Assembly (NCBI GenBank): GCA_964522445.1
Contig: CAZFUY010000071.1
Coordinates: forward strand, 1-16,403
Source of the DNA: CAZFUY01 sp964522445
GTDB lineage: Bacteria > Pseudomonadota > Gammaproteobacteria > SZUA-229
Direction: 5' to 3'
DNA: 16,403 nt
This document shows positions 5,869 through 14,883 of this stretch, one piece after another (the first letter of the stretch is position 1; every line of letters starts with the position of its first letter). The notes below the pieces were generated by a model. The model did not search any database and was not told where the DNA came from. It saw nothing but the letters and a program-made list of their open reading frames with translations. The position numbers and the translations under genes are program-made.

Positions 5869-7861
5869 AGAAGTAATATTTCATACCTGCCAGCACATTT
5901 GTATCCGGGTCAGAAACCGGAACAGGTTCAGGTGAGAAACCCGCCATATCCCTTGAAAAGGCATCATCACTCAGTAAATTTCTTACTGTCACAAACATTT
6001 CAATATTATTGTAATTATATTGATAATCTAAGTTCCACAGATAGTAGTGACTGATTTCACCTCTTGATCCTATGTATCTAAAACTGGTACCCACAGCATG
6101 GCGATCAGATAAATTATAATGTATTGCTATATTGCCTGTTAATCTGGGGGCATGAAGTGCTTCAGGGTCTAAGTTATCTACAGTATCCCCTTCATTTATA
6201 TAGGCCATATTAAAATAGCTCAACAAGTTGTCTCGGCGGTGCTGTAAATCAAGTTCTAATCCATGTCGTCTAAACTTCCCAGAATTATCATAAGTTGGTG
6301 GCAACGAACCCACACGCGTAATAAAATTTTCAGTTTCAAGGCTATAAACATTTAATACAAGCAGACTATTGCTGCTTGAGTAGGTGTATGCAAGGTCAAG
6401 TGTCTTTACAATTTCTGCACTTAAATCTTTATTGCCAACAATAAAGGGAAGATTTACGTCTGTTTGAAGAAAATTAGGTGAATTAAATCCTTCTGAATAA
6501 AGTAGTTTTATGGATTCTGATTTATTTATAGAATAAACAGCAGCAGCTCGTGGAGTAAATGCCGATCCTGCATTTTCATTATCGGTATGGCGACCACCAA
6601 TCAAAAAGCGAAAATTATTAATTTTATAATCGACCTGACCAAATATACTGTTTTCATCAATACTGCGTTTTTCTAATTGCATGAGTATTAAATTTTCATT
6701 AATAAATAAATCATACTGTCCAACAGAACGACGCTCATATTCTGAACCTGCAAAAAAAGACAGGTCATTATTTAAATTATAATTTAGCGTAGCTCCCCAT
6801 CTTAAACGGTAGTTATCACGCCCAGAATGAGCAAATTTTACTCGTCGTTCTATGCCCGGCTGATAATTACTTTCCCAGGCTTCTGTATAAGCAACATTGT
6901 AATCGCTATATACCTTAACTGTGCTACTTTCAAGATCCCAGCGATAATCCGCATGAAAAATATGTCCATTGCTTTCACCCAGTGCAGGTTTTGCAGGGTT
7001 TGTTGGTGCAGCGCCCAACGAGCCACTTTCCACTGATTCAAATGCCTGTGCCATAATATTTAAATTACCCGCACGAAGTTTGGTAATAATTGATTTTTTA
7101 TCTACTTTCTTTCGAATATTACCGCTGGTTTCTGTTGAAAAAGGAACTGTGACCGAGTTTTCAAAATACCCCTGATAGCCCTCTTCGTCCTGAATTTCAA
7201 ATCCAACACTTAAATCTATCGAGTCAGAAAGAGATGTGCTGTAAAAGCCACTACCATTTTTATGATTATAAGAGCCACCTCTAATAGCAAAAGAGTTGCT
7301 TGATGAACTATCTTTTGTAACGACTTTTATAACACCGGCAGATGCATTAGTGCCATATATCACTGCCCCAGGGCCACGTATGATCTCAATATGATCAATG
7401 GCTTCTATTGGAATACCATGCAGTGGAATTTGAGAATGCGATGATCCCCAATAAGGCACATCATCGATTAATAATAAAATTTTCTGATTAAAGGTTTCAC
7501 TTATCCCTCGTACCATAATTGAGTCCATTGGGATATTGCTGGACTGTACAAACAGCCCCGGAACAAATGACAGAAAATCTCTAAAGCTTCGCAAGCCCAT
7601 TCTTTCCAGATCTTTTGCACTATAGCTACTTACAATTGCAGGGGTTTCAGAAAGGCTTTCAGGATTAATCGAGGCGACAGTGACTTCTATATCCATTAAT
7701 TCTTCTAAATCCATTTCAAATAATTCTGCCGTGCTAATATCATTTACCCGTGCAGAAACTACCTGATTCAGTATAAAAGGAGAAATTAACACCAACAAAC
7801 GAGAACAGTATATAAATATATTGCAATATTCTTTCATACCATCTCTACCGCGTTCAATCAT
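5867..7861 (-). CDS. TonB-dependent outer-membrane receptor, ligand unknown
   Basis: This predicted outer-membrane beta-barrel takes up a ligand using TonB energy. An N-terminal hydrophobic segment (residues 21-36, ending VVSA) fits a signal peptide. It is followed by LEELMDIEVTVAS, a stretch seen before the plug in one branch of these receptors. The plug domain is about 72-184, with SETPAIVSSYSAKDL, FVPGLFVQ, VRGI, LLLIDDVPYWG and the hallmark IEIIRGPGAVIYGTNASAGVIKV. The barrel runs to the end and closes with an aromatic residue (AGMKYYF), as outer-membrane assembly requires. An internal ATG (residue 9, 7835-7837) is an equally reasonable start; MKEYCN would then open the signal peptide. 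Nothing nearby names the substrate. Its place between hrcA and grpE is unusual. It has its own upstream gap of about 210 bp. Confidence 0.93.
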   Translation of the reverse strand: MIERGRDGMKEYCNIFIYCSRLLVLISPFILNQVVSARVNDISTAELFEMDLEELMDIEVTVASINPESLSETPAIVSSYSAKDLERMGLRSFRDFLSFVPGLFVQSSNIPMDSIMVRGISETFNQKILLLIDDVPYWGSSHSQIPLHGIPIEAIDHIEIIRGPGAVIYGTNASAGVIKVVTKDSSSSNSFAIRGGSYNHKNGSGFYSTSLSDSIDLSVGFEIQDEEGYQGYFENSVTVPFSTETSGNIRKKVDKKSIITKLRAGNLNIMAQAFESVESGSLGAAPTNPAKPALGESNGHIFHADYRWDLESSTVKVYSDYNVAYTEAWESNYQPGIERRVKFAHSGRDNYRLRWGATLNYNLNNDLSFFAGSEYERRSVGQYDLFINENLILMQLEKRSIDENSIFGQVDYKINNFRFLIGGRHTDNENAGSAFTPRAAAVYSINKSESIKLLYSEGFNSPNFLQTDVNLPFIVGNKDLSAEIVKTLDLAYTYSSSNSLLVLNVYSLETENFITRVGSLPPTYDNSGKFRRHGLELDLQHRRDNLLSYFNMAYINEGDTVDNLDPEALHAPRLTGNIAIHYNLSDRHAVGTSFRYIGSRGEISHYYLWNLDYQYNYNNIEMFVTVRNLLSDDAFSRDMAGFSPEPVPVSDPDTNVLAGMKYYF

Positions 7862-7948
7862 CTGCCTTAACCTGAATATTTCATGATGCTATAAATTTTC
7901 AGACTATTGGCTAATAACATGAAAAATACAGGCCACATATTCTGAAAT

Positions 7949-7986
7949 ACACTTATATATAGTGTGATATTAGAGTTTAGTTAATA
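7949..7986 (-). promoter_or_regulatory. Possible sigma70 promoter with near-palindrome, upstream of TonB receptor gene
   Basis: On the minus strand a TTAACT hexamer is followed after 17 nt by TATATA, a moderate sigma70-like pair (four of six matches each). The -10 region falls inside a near-palindrome with ACACT/AGTGT arms around TATATAT (7949-7965), which could be an operator. The whole segment is AT-rich, so chance matches are likely. Confidence 0.35.
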
Positions 7987-8073
7987 TTTTTTAAAAATGA
8001 GTGAGTACCCAAAAAATATCTGATTTAGCAAGTTGAGTAAGGCAATGAAACTTCTTTTGTTACAAATGCTTCT

Positions 8074-9114
8074 TCACTTGGCATTTAATGCTGAACCTAA
8101 TAAACGCGCCGTGACATCGACTAAAGAAATCACTTTATTATATTGCATTCGTGTTGGGCCAATGACACCCAGTACACCTAAAATTTCATTATCAACCGTA
8201 TAAGGTGCAGTAACTATACTGAAGTCCCCCAGGCCTTCAAGCCCCGCTTCACGACCTATAAAAACCTGGATATCCTCTGCCTGAATACAACGATCCAGCA
8301 AACCTAACATATCTCGCTTGCTTTCAAATACTTCAAATAATTGCTGTAAATTTTTTGCATGATCCAGTTCATTAAAACGAATCAGGTTAGTTTGACCCTG
8401 TAATTTATAATCTTCATGCTGGCTTGAATCAGGTTTTAATGCCTGGTCTGCAATCTCAACTGCTGCTTTCATTAAATCATCAACCTGTGTTCGGGTTTGA
8501 TGTAATTCATTAATCAGCATAGACCTAACTTCAAAGATATCCCTGCCCATGAAATTCTGGTTGAGATAATTGGCGACTTTAATCAACTCATCCTGTGAAA
8601 AATCTCGCTCAACATGAATGACTTTATTTTGAACTTCTTTTTCATTGATAACTAAAATGGCCAGAATTCGTTTATCTGGCAAGGGTAAAAATTCAATCTG
8701 TCGCAATGAAGACTGACCACCTTTGGGAATGGTGATGATACCTGCCATTTGAGTTATTTCAGATAGCAAACTACTGGCTGAATCGATAAGCGATTCTTTG
8801 TCCTGATCTGGGTTTAATTGCTGCTGAAGATTTAGCTGCATGGTCTGATCCATAGGACTAACTTCCAGCATAGAATCAACAAACAATCTAAAGCCATGTT
8901 CTGTAGGAATTCGACCAGCTGAAGTATGAGGTGCGCTGACCAGCCCCTGGTGATCAAGGCTTGCCATTACATTACGGATGGTTGCAGTGCTAATATTAAG
9001 ACCCGCTGCATCGGCAAGTTTTTTTGAGCCAACAGGTTGACCCTCAGTAACATAACACTCAATAAGTGTTTTTAGTAGATGACGGGCACGATCATTTAAA
9101 ACGGGTATACTCAT
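8074..9114 (-). CDS. hrcA: Heat-inducible transcription repressor HrcA
   Basis: HrcA represses chaperone genes by binding CIRCE operators and needs GroEL to stay active. The 346 residues are full length. The N-terminal winged helix (about 1-75) has LNDRARHLLKTLIECYVTEG, PVGSKKLA and the recognition segment STATIRNVMASLDHQGLVSAPHTSAGRIPT, all typical. A GAF-like central/dimer part follows, and the C-terminus shows FIGREAGLEGLGDFSIVTAPY and GVIGPTRMQYNKVISLVD, the strongest family signature. The ATG (9112-9114) lies inside the lolD stop codon (ATGA overlap), so translation is probably coupled to lolD. No CIRCE (TTAGCACTC-N9-GAGTGCTAA) was found by eye upstream of hrcA, grpE or dnaK, so its targets may lie elsewhere, for example groESL. 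Confidence 0.97.
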   Translation of the reverse strand: MSIPVLNDRARHLLKTLIECYVTEGQPVGSKKLADAAGLNISTATIRNVMASLDHQGLVSAPHTSAGRIPTEHGFRLFVDSMLEVSPMDQTMQLNLQQQLNPDQDKESLIDSASSLLSEITQMAGIITIPKGGQSSLRQIEFLPLPDKRILAILVINEKEVQNKVIHVERDFSQDELIKVANYLNQNFMGRDIFEVRSMLINELHQTRTQVDDLMKAAVEIADQALKPDSSQHEDYKLQGQTNLIRFNELDHAKNLQQLFEVFESKRDMLGLLDRCIQAEDIQVFIGREAGLEGLGDFSIVTAPYTVDNEILGVLGVIGPTRMQYNKVISLVDVTARLLGSALNAK

Positions 9115-9848
9115 CCAGCAACTAAATGACCATTTTCTATAAAATAAATAGTATCCATTTTATTTGCCAGTTCCATATCATGGGTAACGACCACAAGACT
9201 GGTGCCATATTCCTGATTGAGCCTTAGCATAACCTGAAACACCTGCTCAGCAGTTACTTTATCAAGGTTACCTGTTGGCTCATCTGCACAAATACATTTG
9301 GGTTCATTGATTATGGCACGTGCAATCGCGGCTCTTTGCCGTTCACCTCCTGATAATTCAGCAGGTTTATGATGAAGCCTTCGAATCATGCCTACTTTTT
9401 CAAGCAAAACTTTGGCTTTGCTTAAAGCCTGCGAAGGACGAATACCCTGCACCAGCGCAGGCATGGCGACATTTTCTATCGCGGTAAACTCGGGTAATAA
9501 ATGATGGAACTGATAAATAAAGCCCAGACTGTGATTTCGCAATTTGCAGCGCTCAACTTCTTTAAGTCTGGCTATATCTTTTTCATCTAAAAAAACCTGA
9601 CCACTGCTTGGCTTATCAAGCCCGCCCAGCAAATGCAGTAATGTACTTTTACCTGAACCTGATGCGCCCACTATGGCAACTTTTTCACGAGCACGTATGG
9701 TTAAATTAATATCTTTTAAAACATCAAGACGACCACCGCCGCCTTCAATAAAATACTTATTCAGACCCTCTGCCTCTAAAATAACGGGCTGTCGACTGGT
9801 AGAAGGCAGAATTATCTGTGAAGCAGAAAACCGTTCAGGCATTGTCAT
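9111..9848 (-). CDS. lolD: Lipoprotein-releasing ABC transporter ATPase LolD
   Basis: This is the cytoplasmic ATPase of the Lol complex, which extracts lipoproteins from the inner membrane for transfer to LolA. The 245 residues include a Walker A GASGSGKS (61-68), Q-loop Gln113, the signature LSGGE (165-169), Walker B CICADE with the catalytic glutamate (185-190), the D-loop GNLD and switch His223. The LolD-typical segment YQFHHLLPEFTAIENVAMP (112-130) separates it from other MacB-like ATPases. The N-terminus has about 20 residues more than usual before VILEAEGL. The ATG at 9846-9848 directly follows the permease stop (TAAATG), and its stop overlaps hrcA, so the three genes form one operon. 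Confidence 0.97.
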   Translation of the reverse strand: MTMPERFSASQIILPSTSRQPVILEAEGLNKYFIEGGGGRLDVLKDINLTIRAREKVAIVGASGSGKSTLLHLLGGLDKPSSGQVFLDEKDIARLKEVERCKLRNHSLGFIYQFHHLLPEFTAIENVAMPALVQGIRPSQALSKAKVLLEKVGMIRRLHHKPAELSGGERQRAAIARAIINEPKCICADEPTGNLDKVTAEQVFQVMLRLNQEYGTSLVVVTHDMELANKMDTIYFIENGHLVAG

Positions 9849-11096
9849 TTACTCATACCTCAACGCATCAGCTGGCTGAATTTTTCCTGCACGCCATGCG
9901 GGATAAATTGTCGCCAGAACTGAAAGCAGAAAAGCCGAAACCGAATAGGTTAATACATCAGTAAAACGTAAATCTGCTGATATTTCAGAAATATAATAAA
10001 CATCGGCTGGTAAAAACTTGGTATTAAACAATCCTTCAACCATGGTAACAATTTCATTCACATTGAGTGCAACAGGCACACCAATAGCCACACCTAGAAG
10101 AGTACCTATTAAACCTATAATCGTACCCTGAACAATAAAAACCATCATCAGGCTACCGGGTGTCATGCCAATTGTTCTTAATATGGCAATATCTGCCTGC
10201 TTATCCGTAACGGTCATTACCAGTGTCGATATAATATTAAATGCAGCAACAGCAACGATGAGTAACAGAATAATAAACATAACAACTTTTTCAGTTTTTA
10301 ATGCTTTAAATAAGTTGCTGTGCATACGGGTCCAGTCTCTGACCCAGTAATCTTCACCAACAATTTTATCTAGCTCATGAGTCACCATGCGTGCATTAAA
10401 CATATCATCTAATTTAAGTCGCAGACCATTTACACGATTGCCCATACCAAATAATTTCTGCGCATCTTTTATGTGAAGGATTGCCATGCTTCTATCAAAC
10501 TGGTGCATGCCTGCCTCAAAAACACCCACCACGGTAAAACGTCTTAATCGGGGCAAAACACCCACAGGTGTCACATTAGCCTGAGGTGTAATAAGGGTGA
10601 TTTTTTCACCTTCATAAACACCTAAAGCATTAGCCAGCTCACGCCCCAGCACAATCCCATATGCACCAGCCCTTAAATCAGATAGTTTTCCAGAAATCAT
10701 TTTCTTATCAATGCTGGAAACTTTGGGTTCTTCTGTAGGAAGAACACCACGAATAATAGCACCACTCACTCGACTGCCATTGCTAAGCATGGCTTCATTT
10801 TGCGTATAGGGAGCAGAATCAATAACACGTTTATGACTGGAAATTTTATCTCGCATGTCTTGCCAGTCAGACAGATAACCATCGTGACCAGAGACAGTTG
10901 CATGAGCCGTCATGCTCAGTGTCCGTTCACGCAGCTCTTTACCAAAACCATTCATTACAGACAAAACAACAATTAAAGCAGCAACACCTAACGCTATTCC
11001 CATCATGGATATCATGGCAATAAATGAAACGAATCCACTACGCCGCTTTGCGCGGGTATAACGAAGGCCAATATAAATTTCTTTAGGTCTGAACAT
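9849..11096 (-). CDS. lolC: Lipoprotein-releasing ABC transporter permease (LolC/LolE family)
   Basis: This inner-membrane permease couples LolD ATP hydrolysis to lipoprotein release. Of 415 residues, the first membrane helix is about 23-48 (FIAMISMMGIALGVAALIVVL), and three more lie at about 271-297, 315-345 and 380-400. A large periplasmic domain sits between helices 1 and 2. The segment TPVGVLPRLRR (about 176-186) fits the proline-containing hook by which LolC recruits LolA. The N-terminus ends an amphipathic stretch IGLRYTRAKRRSGF, typical of the family, and the C-terminus closes PADALRYE. No second permease (LolE) follows lolD in this window, so this may be a LolF-type single permease, or lolE may lie elsewhere. 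The next gene upstream ends 164 bp away. Confidence 0.92.
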   Translation of the reverse strand: MFRPKEIYIGLRYTRAKRRSGFVSFIAMISMMGIALGVAALIVVLSVMNGFGKELRERTLSMTAHATVSGHDGYLSDWQDMRDKISSHKRVIDSAPYTQNEAMLSNGSRVSGAIIRGVLPTEEPKVSSIDKKMISGKLSDLRAGAYGIVLGRELANALGVYEGEKITLITPQANVTPVGVLPRLRRFTVVGVFEAGMHQFDRSMAILHIKDAQKLFGMGNRVNGLRLKLDDMFNARMVTHELDKIVGEDYWVRDWTRMHSNLFKALKTEKVVMFIILLLIVAVAAFNIISTLVMTVTDKQADIAILRTIGMTPGSLMMVFIVQGTIIGLIGTLLGVAIGVPVALNVNEIVTMVEGLFNTKFLPADVYYISEISADLRFTDVLTYSVSAFLLSVLATIYPAWRAGKIQPADALRYE

Positions 11097-11260
11097 GGGG
11101 TGGAATTAAACCACAATTAGTATCTTAGAAACAGCTATAAGCCCTGGTTTTTCTAACCATAAAGCTTTTATTTCTGACAACACATTAAAACTCTGTGCAT
11201 TAAAAATCATATTGTTAATCAATCTTTCTTTTTCCAGCCAAATAGTAATAAACATTTATG

Positions 11261-13354
11261 TTATTGATCTAAAAGCTCAGATAGAGGCTTTGGCTTTGCA
11301 ATACCATAGCCCTGAGCATAATCGACACCTAGTTCTTTTAATTTTGATAAAATTTCATCATCCTCAACAAATTCTGCAATAATCTTTTTGCCCATAACAT
11401 GGCCTACATCATTAATTGATTTCACCATCGCATAATCAATGGGATCATTAACCATATCTTTTACAAATGCCCCATCTATTTTTAAATAATCAACAGGAAG
11501 ATTTTTTAAATATGCAAAAGAAGATAAACCACTACCAAAATCATCAAGTGCAAATACACAGCCCCTTGCTTTTAATTTACCGATTAAATACATTGCATTT
11601 TTAAGGTTGGATATTGCGGCTGTTTCTGTGATCTCAAAGCATATTTTTTCAGGTTCAATTCTGCACTCTTCAAATAACCCAACCATATAACCTATAAAAT
11701 TAGGGTCACTCAGAGTATGCCCAGATAAATTAATCGTACACAAAGTCAGTCTTTCCAATGCCTCCTGATGTAGACGAAACCAGTTAAATGCTTCTGAAAC
11801 AACCCAACGATCTATTTGTAACATTAAGTTATAACGTTCAGCTGCTGGAATAAAAGCACCTGGAGGTATAATTTTTCCACTCTTTTCATCTTCCATCCTG
11901 ATTAATAACTCATAATGGTCACCTTCAATATTAGCTGAATCAACAGGTACTATTTCCTGGAAATATAAAATAAAGCGGTTTTCATCTAATGCTTTATTAA
12001 TTTTGGCGACCCACTGCATTTCTCCATGACGTTGCAGATAATCGATATCACTGGCATCATAAACATGCACTCTATTACGACCACCATCTTTTGCTGCATA
12101 ACAGGCTGAATCGGCCTGACTTAATACATCTGAAATACTGATTGTATCTTTATTAATAACAACCATGCCAATACTGGCTCCCACGGTGAAACTTTTATCC
12201 TGCCAGTTAAACCTATATTCCTGACATACATGCAATAATTTATCAGCAATGGTATATGCATCATCAGTCACCTGGTCTTCAACTAGCACTCCGAATTCAT
12301 CACCGCCTAAACGCGCCAGAGTCATATTACTTTCTAATCGCTCTTTAAATATAGTTGTTAACTGACATAACAGCTCATCACCAGCAACGTGCCCACAGGT
12401 ATCATTTACTACTTTAAACTGATCAAGATCAACATATAAAAGCACATGATTCTTATCATATTTTTTTGCTACAAGTAAAGCCTCATCTAGCCGATGTTCA
12501 AATTCCATTCGATTAATTAATCCCGTTAATGAATCATGCTGAGCCTGATAAGATATTTTTTCTACCAACTTCTTTGATTCAGTAACATCTCGAACAACAA
12601 GTACTGCACCTACTATATTTTGCCCACGCTCTTTAATAGGAGCGGCTGAATTTTCTATGCATAAATCAACACCATCTGTTCGAGATAAAATAACAGTCTT
12701 AGGTGTATCTAAAGATAATTTTTCACGTAGACATTTATAAATTGGGTTATCGACAGTTTTCTTACTAAATTCATTTTTGAAATGAATAACTTTATCTATT
12801 GACAAACCTTTGGCAAGAGTAAGCTTCCAGCTGGTAATTTTTTCTGCTGCTGGATTCATGTATTCAATACGACCATTAATATCAGTTGATATTACGCCAT
12901 CACCAATGGCTTCAAGTGTCACCTGGGCTCTTTCCTGCTCTCTAAATAATGCTTCCCTGGCTATATTTCTCTCTTCATGTAAATTAATAACTTCAAAAAC
13001 ACGTTCTAATGTAGCCAGTAAAGATTCTGGTTTTAACGGCTTGGTCAAATATTCAAATGCGCCATGCTTAATAGCATCTACAGCTGTTGGAATTGATGCA
13101 TAAGCTGTAATCATAATGCATATTAAATCTGCATTTGATTTCTTTAACTCTCCAATTAAATCAACACCCGTATTTTGCCCTAAGCGAATATCAACCAGAG
13201 CAACGCTTATATTTATTTTTTTTATTTTTTCTAATGCTGCTTCTACTGTGTTCACAACAATAATATTGTAAGCATTATCTTCCAGAAACTCCTTTTGAGC
13301 TTCTGCATAGTCAACATCATCATCAACTATCATTACATTATGATTAGTTTGCAT
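11261..13354 (-). CDS. Response regulator with PAS, GGDEF and EAL domains (c-di-GMP turnover)
   Basis: This is a 697-residue cytoplasmic regulator. The receiver (about 6-122) has acidic DDD at 11-13, phospho-acceptor Asp55 (VALVDIRLG), Thr83 and Lys105. A PAS domain follows (about 144-258, GDGVISTDINGRIEYMNPAAE). The cyclase domain (about 265-435) has an intact GGDEF at 350-354. The inhibitory RxxD site normally just before it is absent (ESNM at 341-344). The EAL domain (about 448-695) has ELL (482-484) for EAL and keeps the usual catalytic set: Asn542, Glu574, DDFGSG (604-609), Lys625, Glu661 in EFVE, and QGYG (681-684). Both synthesis and hydrolysis of c-di-GMP therefore look possible. It follows the histidine kinase gene by 29 bp and is its likely phosphorylation target. 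Confidence 0.93.
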   Translation of the reverse strand: MQTNHNVMIVDDDVDYAEAQKEFLEDNAYNIIVVNTVEAALEKIKKINISVALVDIRLGQNTGVDLIGELKKSNADLICIMITAYASIPTAVDAIKHGAFEYLTKPLKPESLLATLERVFEVINLHEERNIAREALFREQERAQVTLEAIGDGVISTDINGRIEYMNPAAEKITSWKLTLAKGLSIDKVIHFKNEFSKKTVDNPIYKCLREKLSLDTPKTVILSRTDGVDLCIENSAAPIKERGQNIVGAVLVVRDVTESKKLVEKISYQAQHDSLTGLINRMEFEHRLDEALLVAKKYDKNHVLLYVDLDQFKVVNDTCGHVAGDELLCQLTTIFKERLESNMTLARLGGDEFGVLVEDQVTDDAYTIADKLLHVCQEYRFNWQDKSFTVGASIGMVVINKDTISISDVLSQADSACYAAKDGGRNRVHVYDASDIDYLQRHGEMQWVAKINKALDENRFILYFQEIVPVDSANIEGDHYELLIRMEDEKSGKIIPPGAFIPAAERYNLMLQIDRWVVSEAFNWFRLHQEALERLTLCTINLSGHTLSDPNFIGYMVGLFEECRIEPEKICFEITETAAISNLKNAMYLIGKLKARGCVFALDDFGSGLSSFAYLKNLPVDYLKIDGAFVKDMVNDPIDYAMVKSINDVGHVMGKKIIAEFVEDDEILSKLKELGVDYAQGYGIAKPKPLSELLDQ

Positions 13355-13383
13355 AATTTATGCTCATACAATTATTATTTATT

Positions 13384-14883
13384 TTATAATGCAATTTTAT
13401 CATCCATACTTAATACTGAAGGAAGCCATAAAACAACTTTAGTACCTATATTTTTCTCAGAACTTATTTCCACACCGCCTCCATGCTGTTCCATTATTTG
13501 CTTTACTACAGGCAAACCAAGTCCAACACCAAAGCCTTTAGTGCTATAAAGTGGTTCATATATATAAGGATAGATATCCTCAGGTATACCGGGTCCTGTA
13601 TCAATAACAATAATTTCCGTTCTTTTATCAGAAAAAGAACATTGAACAATCAATGTTTTATCACCATCATATTCAATATTTTCTTCAATTGCCTGATACG
13701 CGTTCTCAATTACATTAATTAACACTCTATGAAATAAATCTCTGTCTATTTCAATATCAATATCATTATTAAGATCCATTCTTAGTTTTATTGATTCCGG
13801 TATTTTCATATCTGAAATAACGGACTGTATCCATAAGCATAAATTAGTTTTTTCATGATGTAAGGCTCTGATTCTGGAATAATCCAGTAATTCAGTAATA
13901 ATGTTATCGCATCTGATAATATTTCTTTCAATTCTATCTATTGTTTTCCGCAAACCGGGATCTTTGTCTTTAAGTTTGTTTGACAAAGTAAAGATAGATG
14001 TACGAATTGTACCTAAGGGATTCCTTAATTCATGGCTTACGGTTGCTGTTAGTTGACCCAGTGTTGCCATACGTTCACTACGAACAAGGTCTTTCTGCGC
14101 TTCCCTTAACTTCCTGGTTCTTTCTTTTACCAGGTTTTCAAGATCATCTTTCGCATCAACTAAAGCCAGATCTCTAGCTTCAATACTACCCAACATAGCA
14201 TTAAATGCTTCAACTAAACGCCCCACCTCATCATTTGTTTTTTTATCTACTCGAACCGAATAATCTTTATCGATAAAGATCCGTCTTGAAATATTAGCTA
14301 GTTCATCAATTGGCTTTGTTATTACTTTCTGTAATTTAACAGCCAGCAAAAAAGCTAAAAAACTGGCACTAATAAATATTAAAAAAACTGCCTCAACATA
14401 CTTAACAAGACTTTTATTAATATTGTCTAATGAAGCTCTAACAAAAATTGAACCAATAAATGAATTATCTAATGTTATGTTCTGATGAAATTCATAATTA
14501 TCATCATTAAACCCTGAATAAATATTTTTAGCTGTTTCCGGGCATTTATCTATACCTTTATTATATTTACCAAATAATTCACTTTCACTATTATATATAC
14601 AGGCGGATATAATAATTTCTTTTTCCGAAAGCGCCTGAAGATTTTCATTTGCCAATTGCTTATCATCAAAAATAAGTGCCGCTGTGCTTCTATGAGCAAC
14701 AATACGAGTGAGTGATTTTAATTCCTGAGCCATTGCTGTTTTTGCTGCTTTCTGATTATAAAAAATAATTGCAGAGCTTACTAATAACATAGCTGTATTT
14801 GTAGTAACCAGCACAATAATTATTAATTTTCTTTTTATAGAAATATTTTTTCCTAGCTTAGTGATGCGATCTAAAATTGACAT
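13384..14883 (-). CDS. Membrane histidine kinase with CHASE8-like sensor
   Basis: This 499-residue inner-membrane sensor kinase has a first membrane helix at about 19-41. A periplasmic domain (about 42-160) includes LKSLTRIVAHRSTAALIFDD and LSEKEIIISACIYN, which fits the CHASE8 type of sensor known from YfiN-like proteins. A second helix (about 162-183) follows, then HAMP (about 185-238), a coiled coil, HisKA with phospho-His284 in SHELRNPLG, and HATPase with Asn394 (N box), DTGPGIP (428-434) and GVGLGL (452-457). There is no attached receiver. The ATG overlaps the YfiR-like stop by one base (TAATG), and the GGDEF/EAL regulator follows 29 bp later. The set suggests control by the YfiR-like protein in the periplasm. 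The CHASE8 assignment is from motif resemblance only. Confidence 0.92.
   Translation of the reverse strand: MSILDRITKLGKNISIKRKLIIIVLVTTNTAMLLVSSAIIFYNQKAAKTAMAQELKSLTRIVAHRSTAALIFDDKQLANENLQALSEKEIIISACIYNSESELFGKYNKGIDKCPETAKNIYSGFNDDNYEFHQNITLDNSFIGSIFVRASLDNINKSLVKYVEAVFLIFISASFLAFLLAVKLQKVITKPIDELANISRRIFIDKDYSVRVDKKTNDEVGRLVEAFNAMLGSIEARDLALVDAKDDLENLVKERTRKLREAQKDLVRSERMATLGQLTATVSHELRNPLGTIRTSIFTLSNKLKDKDPGLRKTIDRIERNIIRCDNIITELLDYSRIRALHHEKTNLCLWIQSVISDMKIPESIKLRMDLNNDIDIEIDRDLFHRVLINVIENAYQAIEENIEYDGDKTLIVQCSFSDKRTEIIVIDTGPGIPEDIYPYIYEPLYSTKGFGVGLGLPVVKQIMEQHGGGVEISSEKNIGTKVVLWLPSVLSMDDKIAL

Noticed and set aside
11097..11260. Promoter for lolC-lolD-hrcA
   Set aside because: TTGTCA is present on the minus strand, but no acceptable -10 lies at 16-18 nt. 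The region is AT-rich and any choice would be arbitrary.
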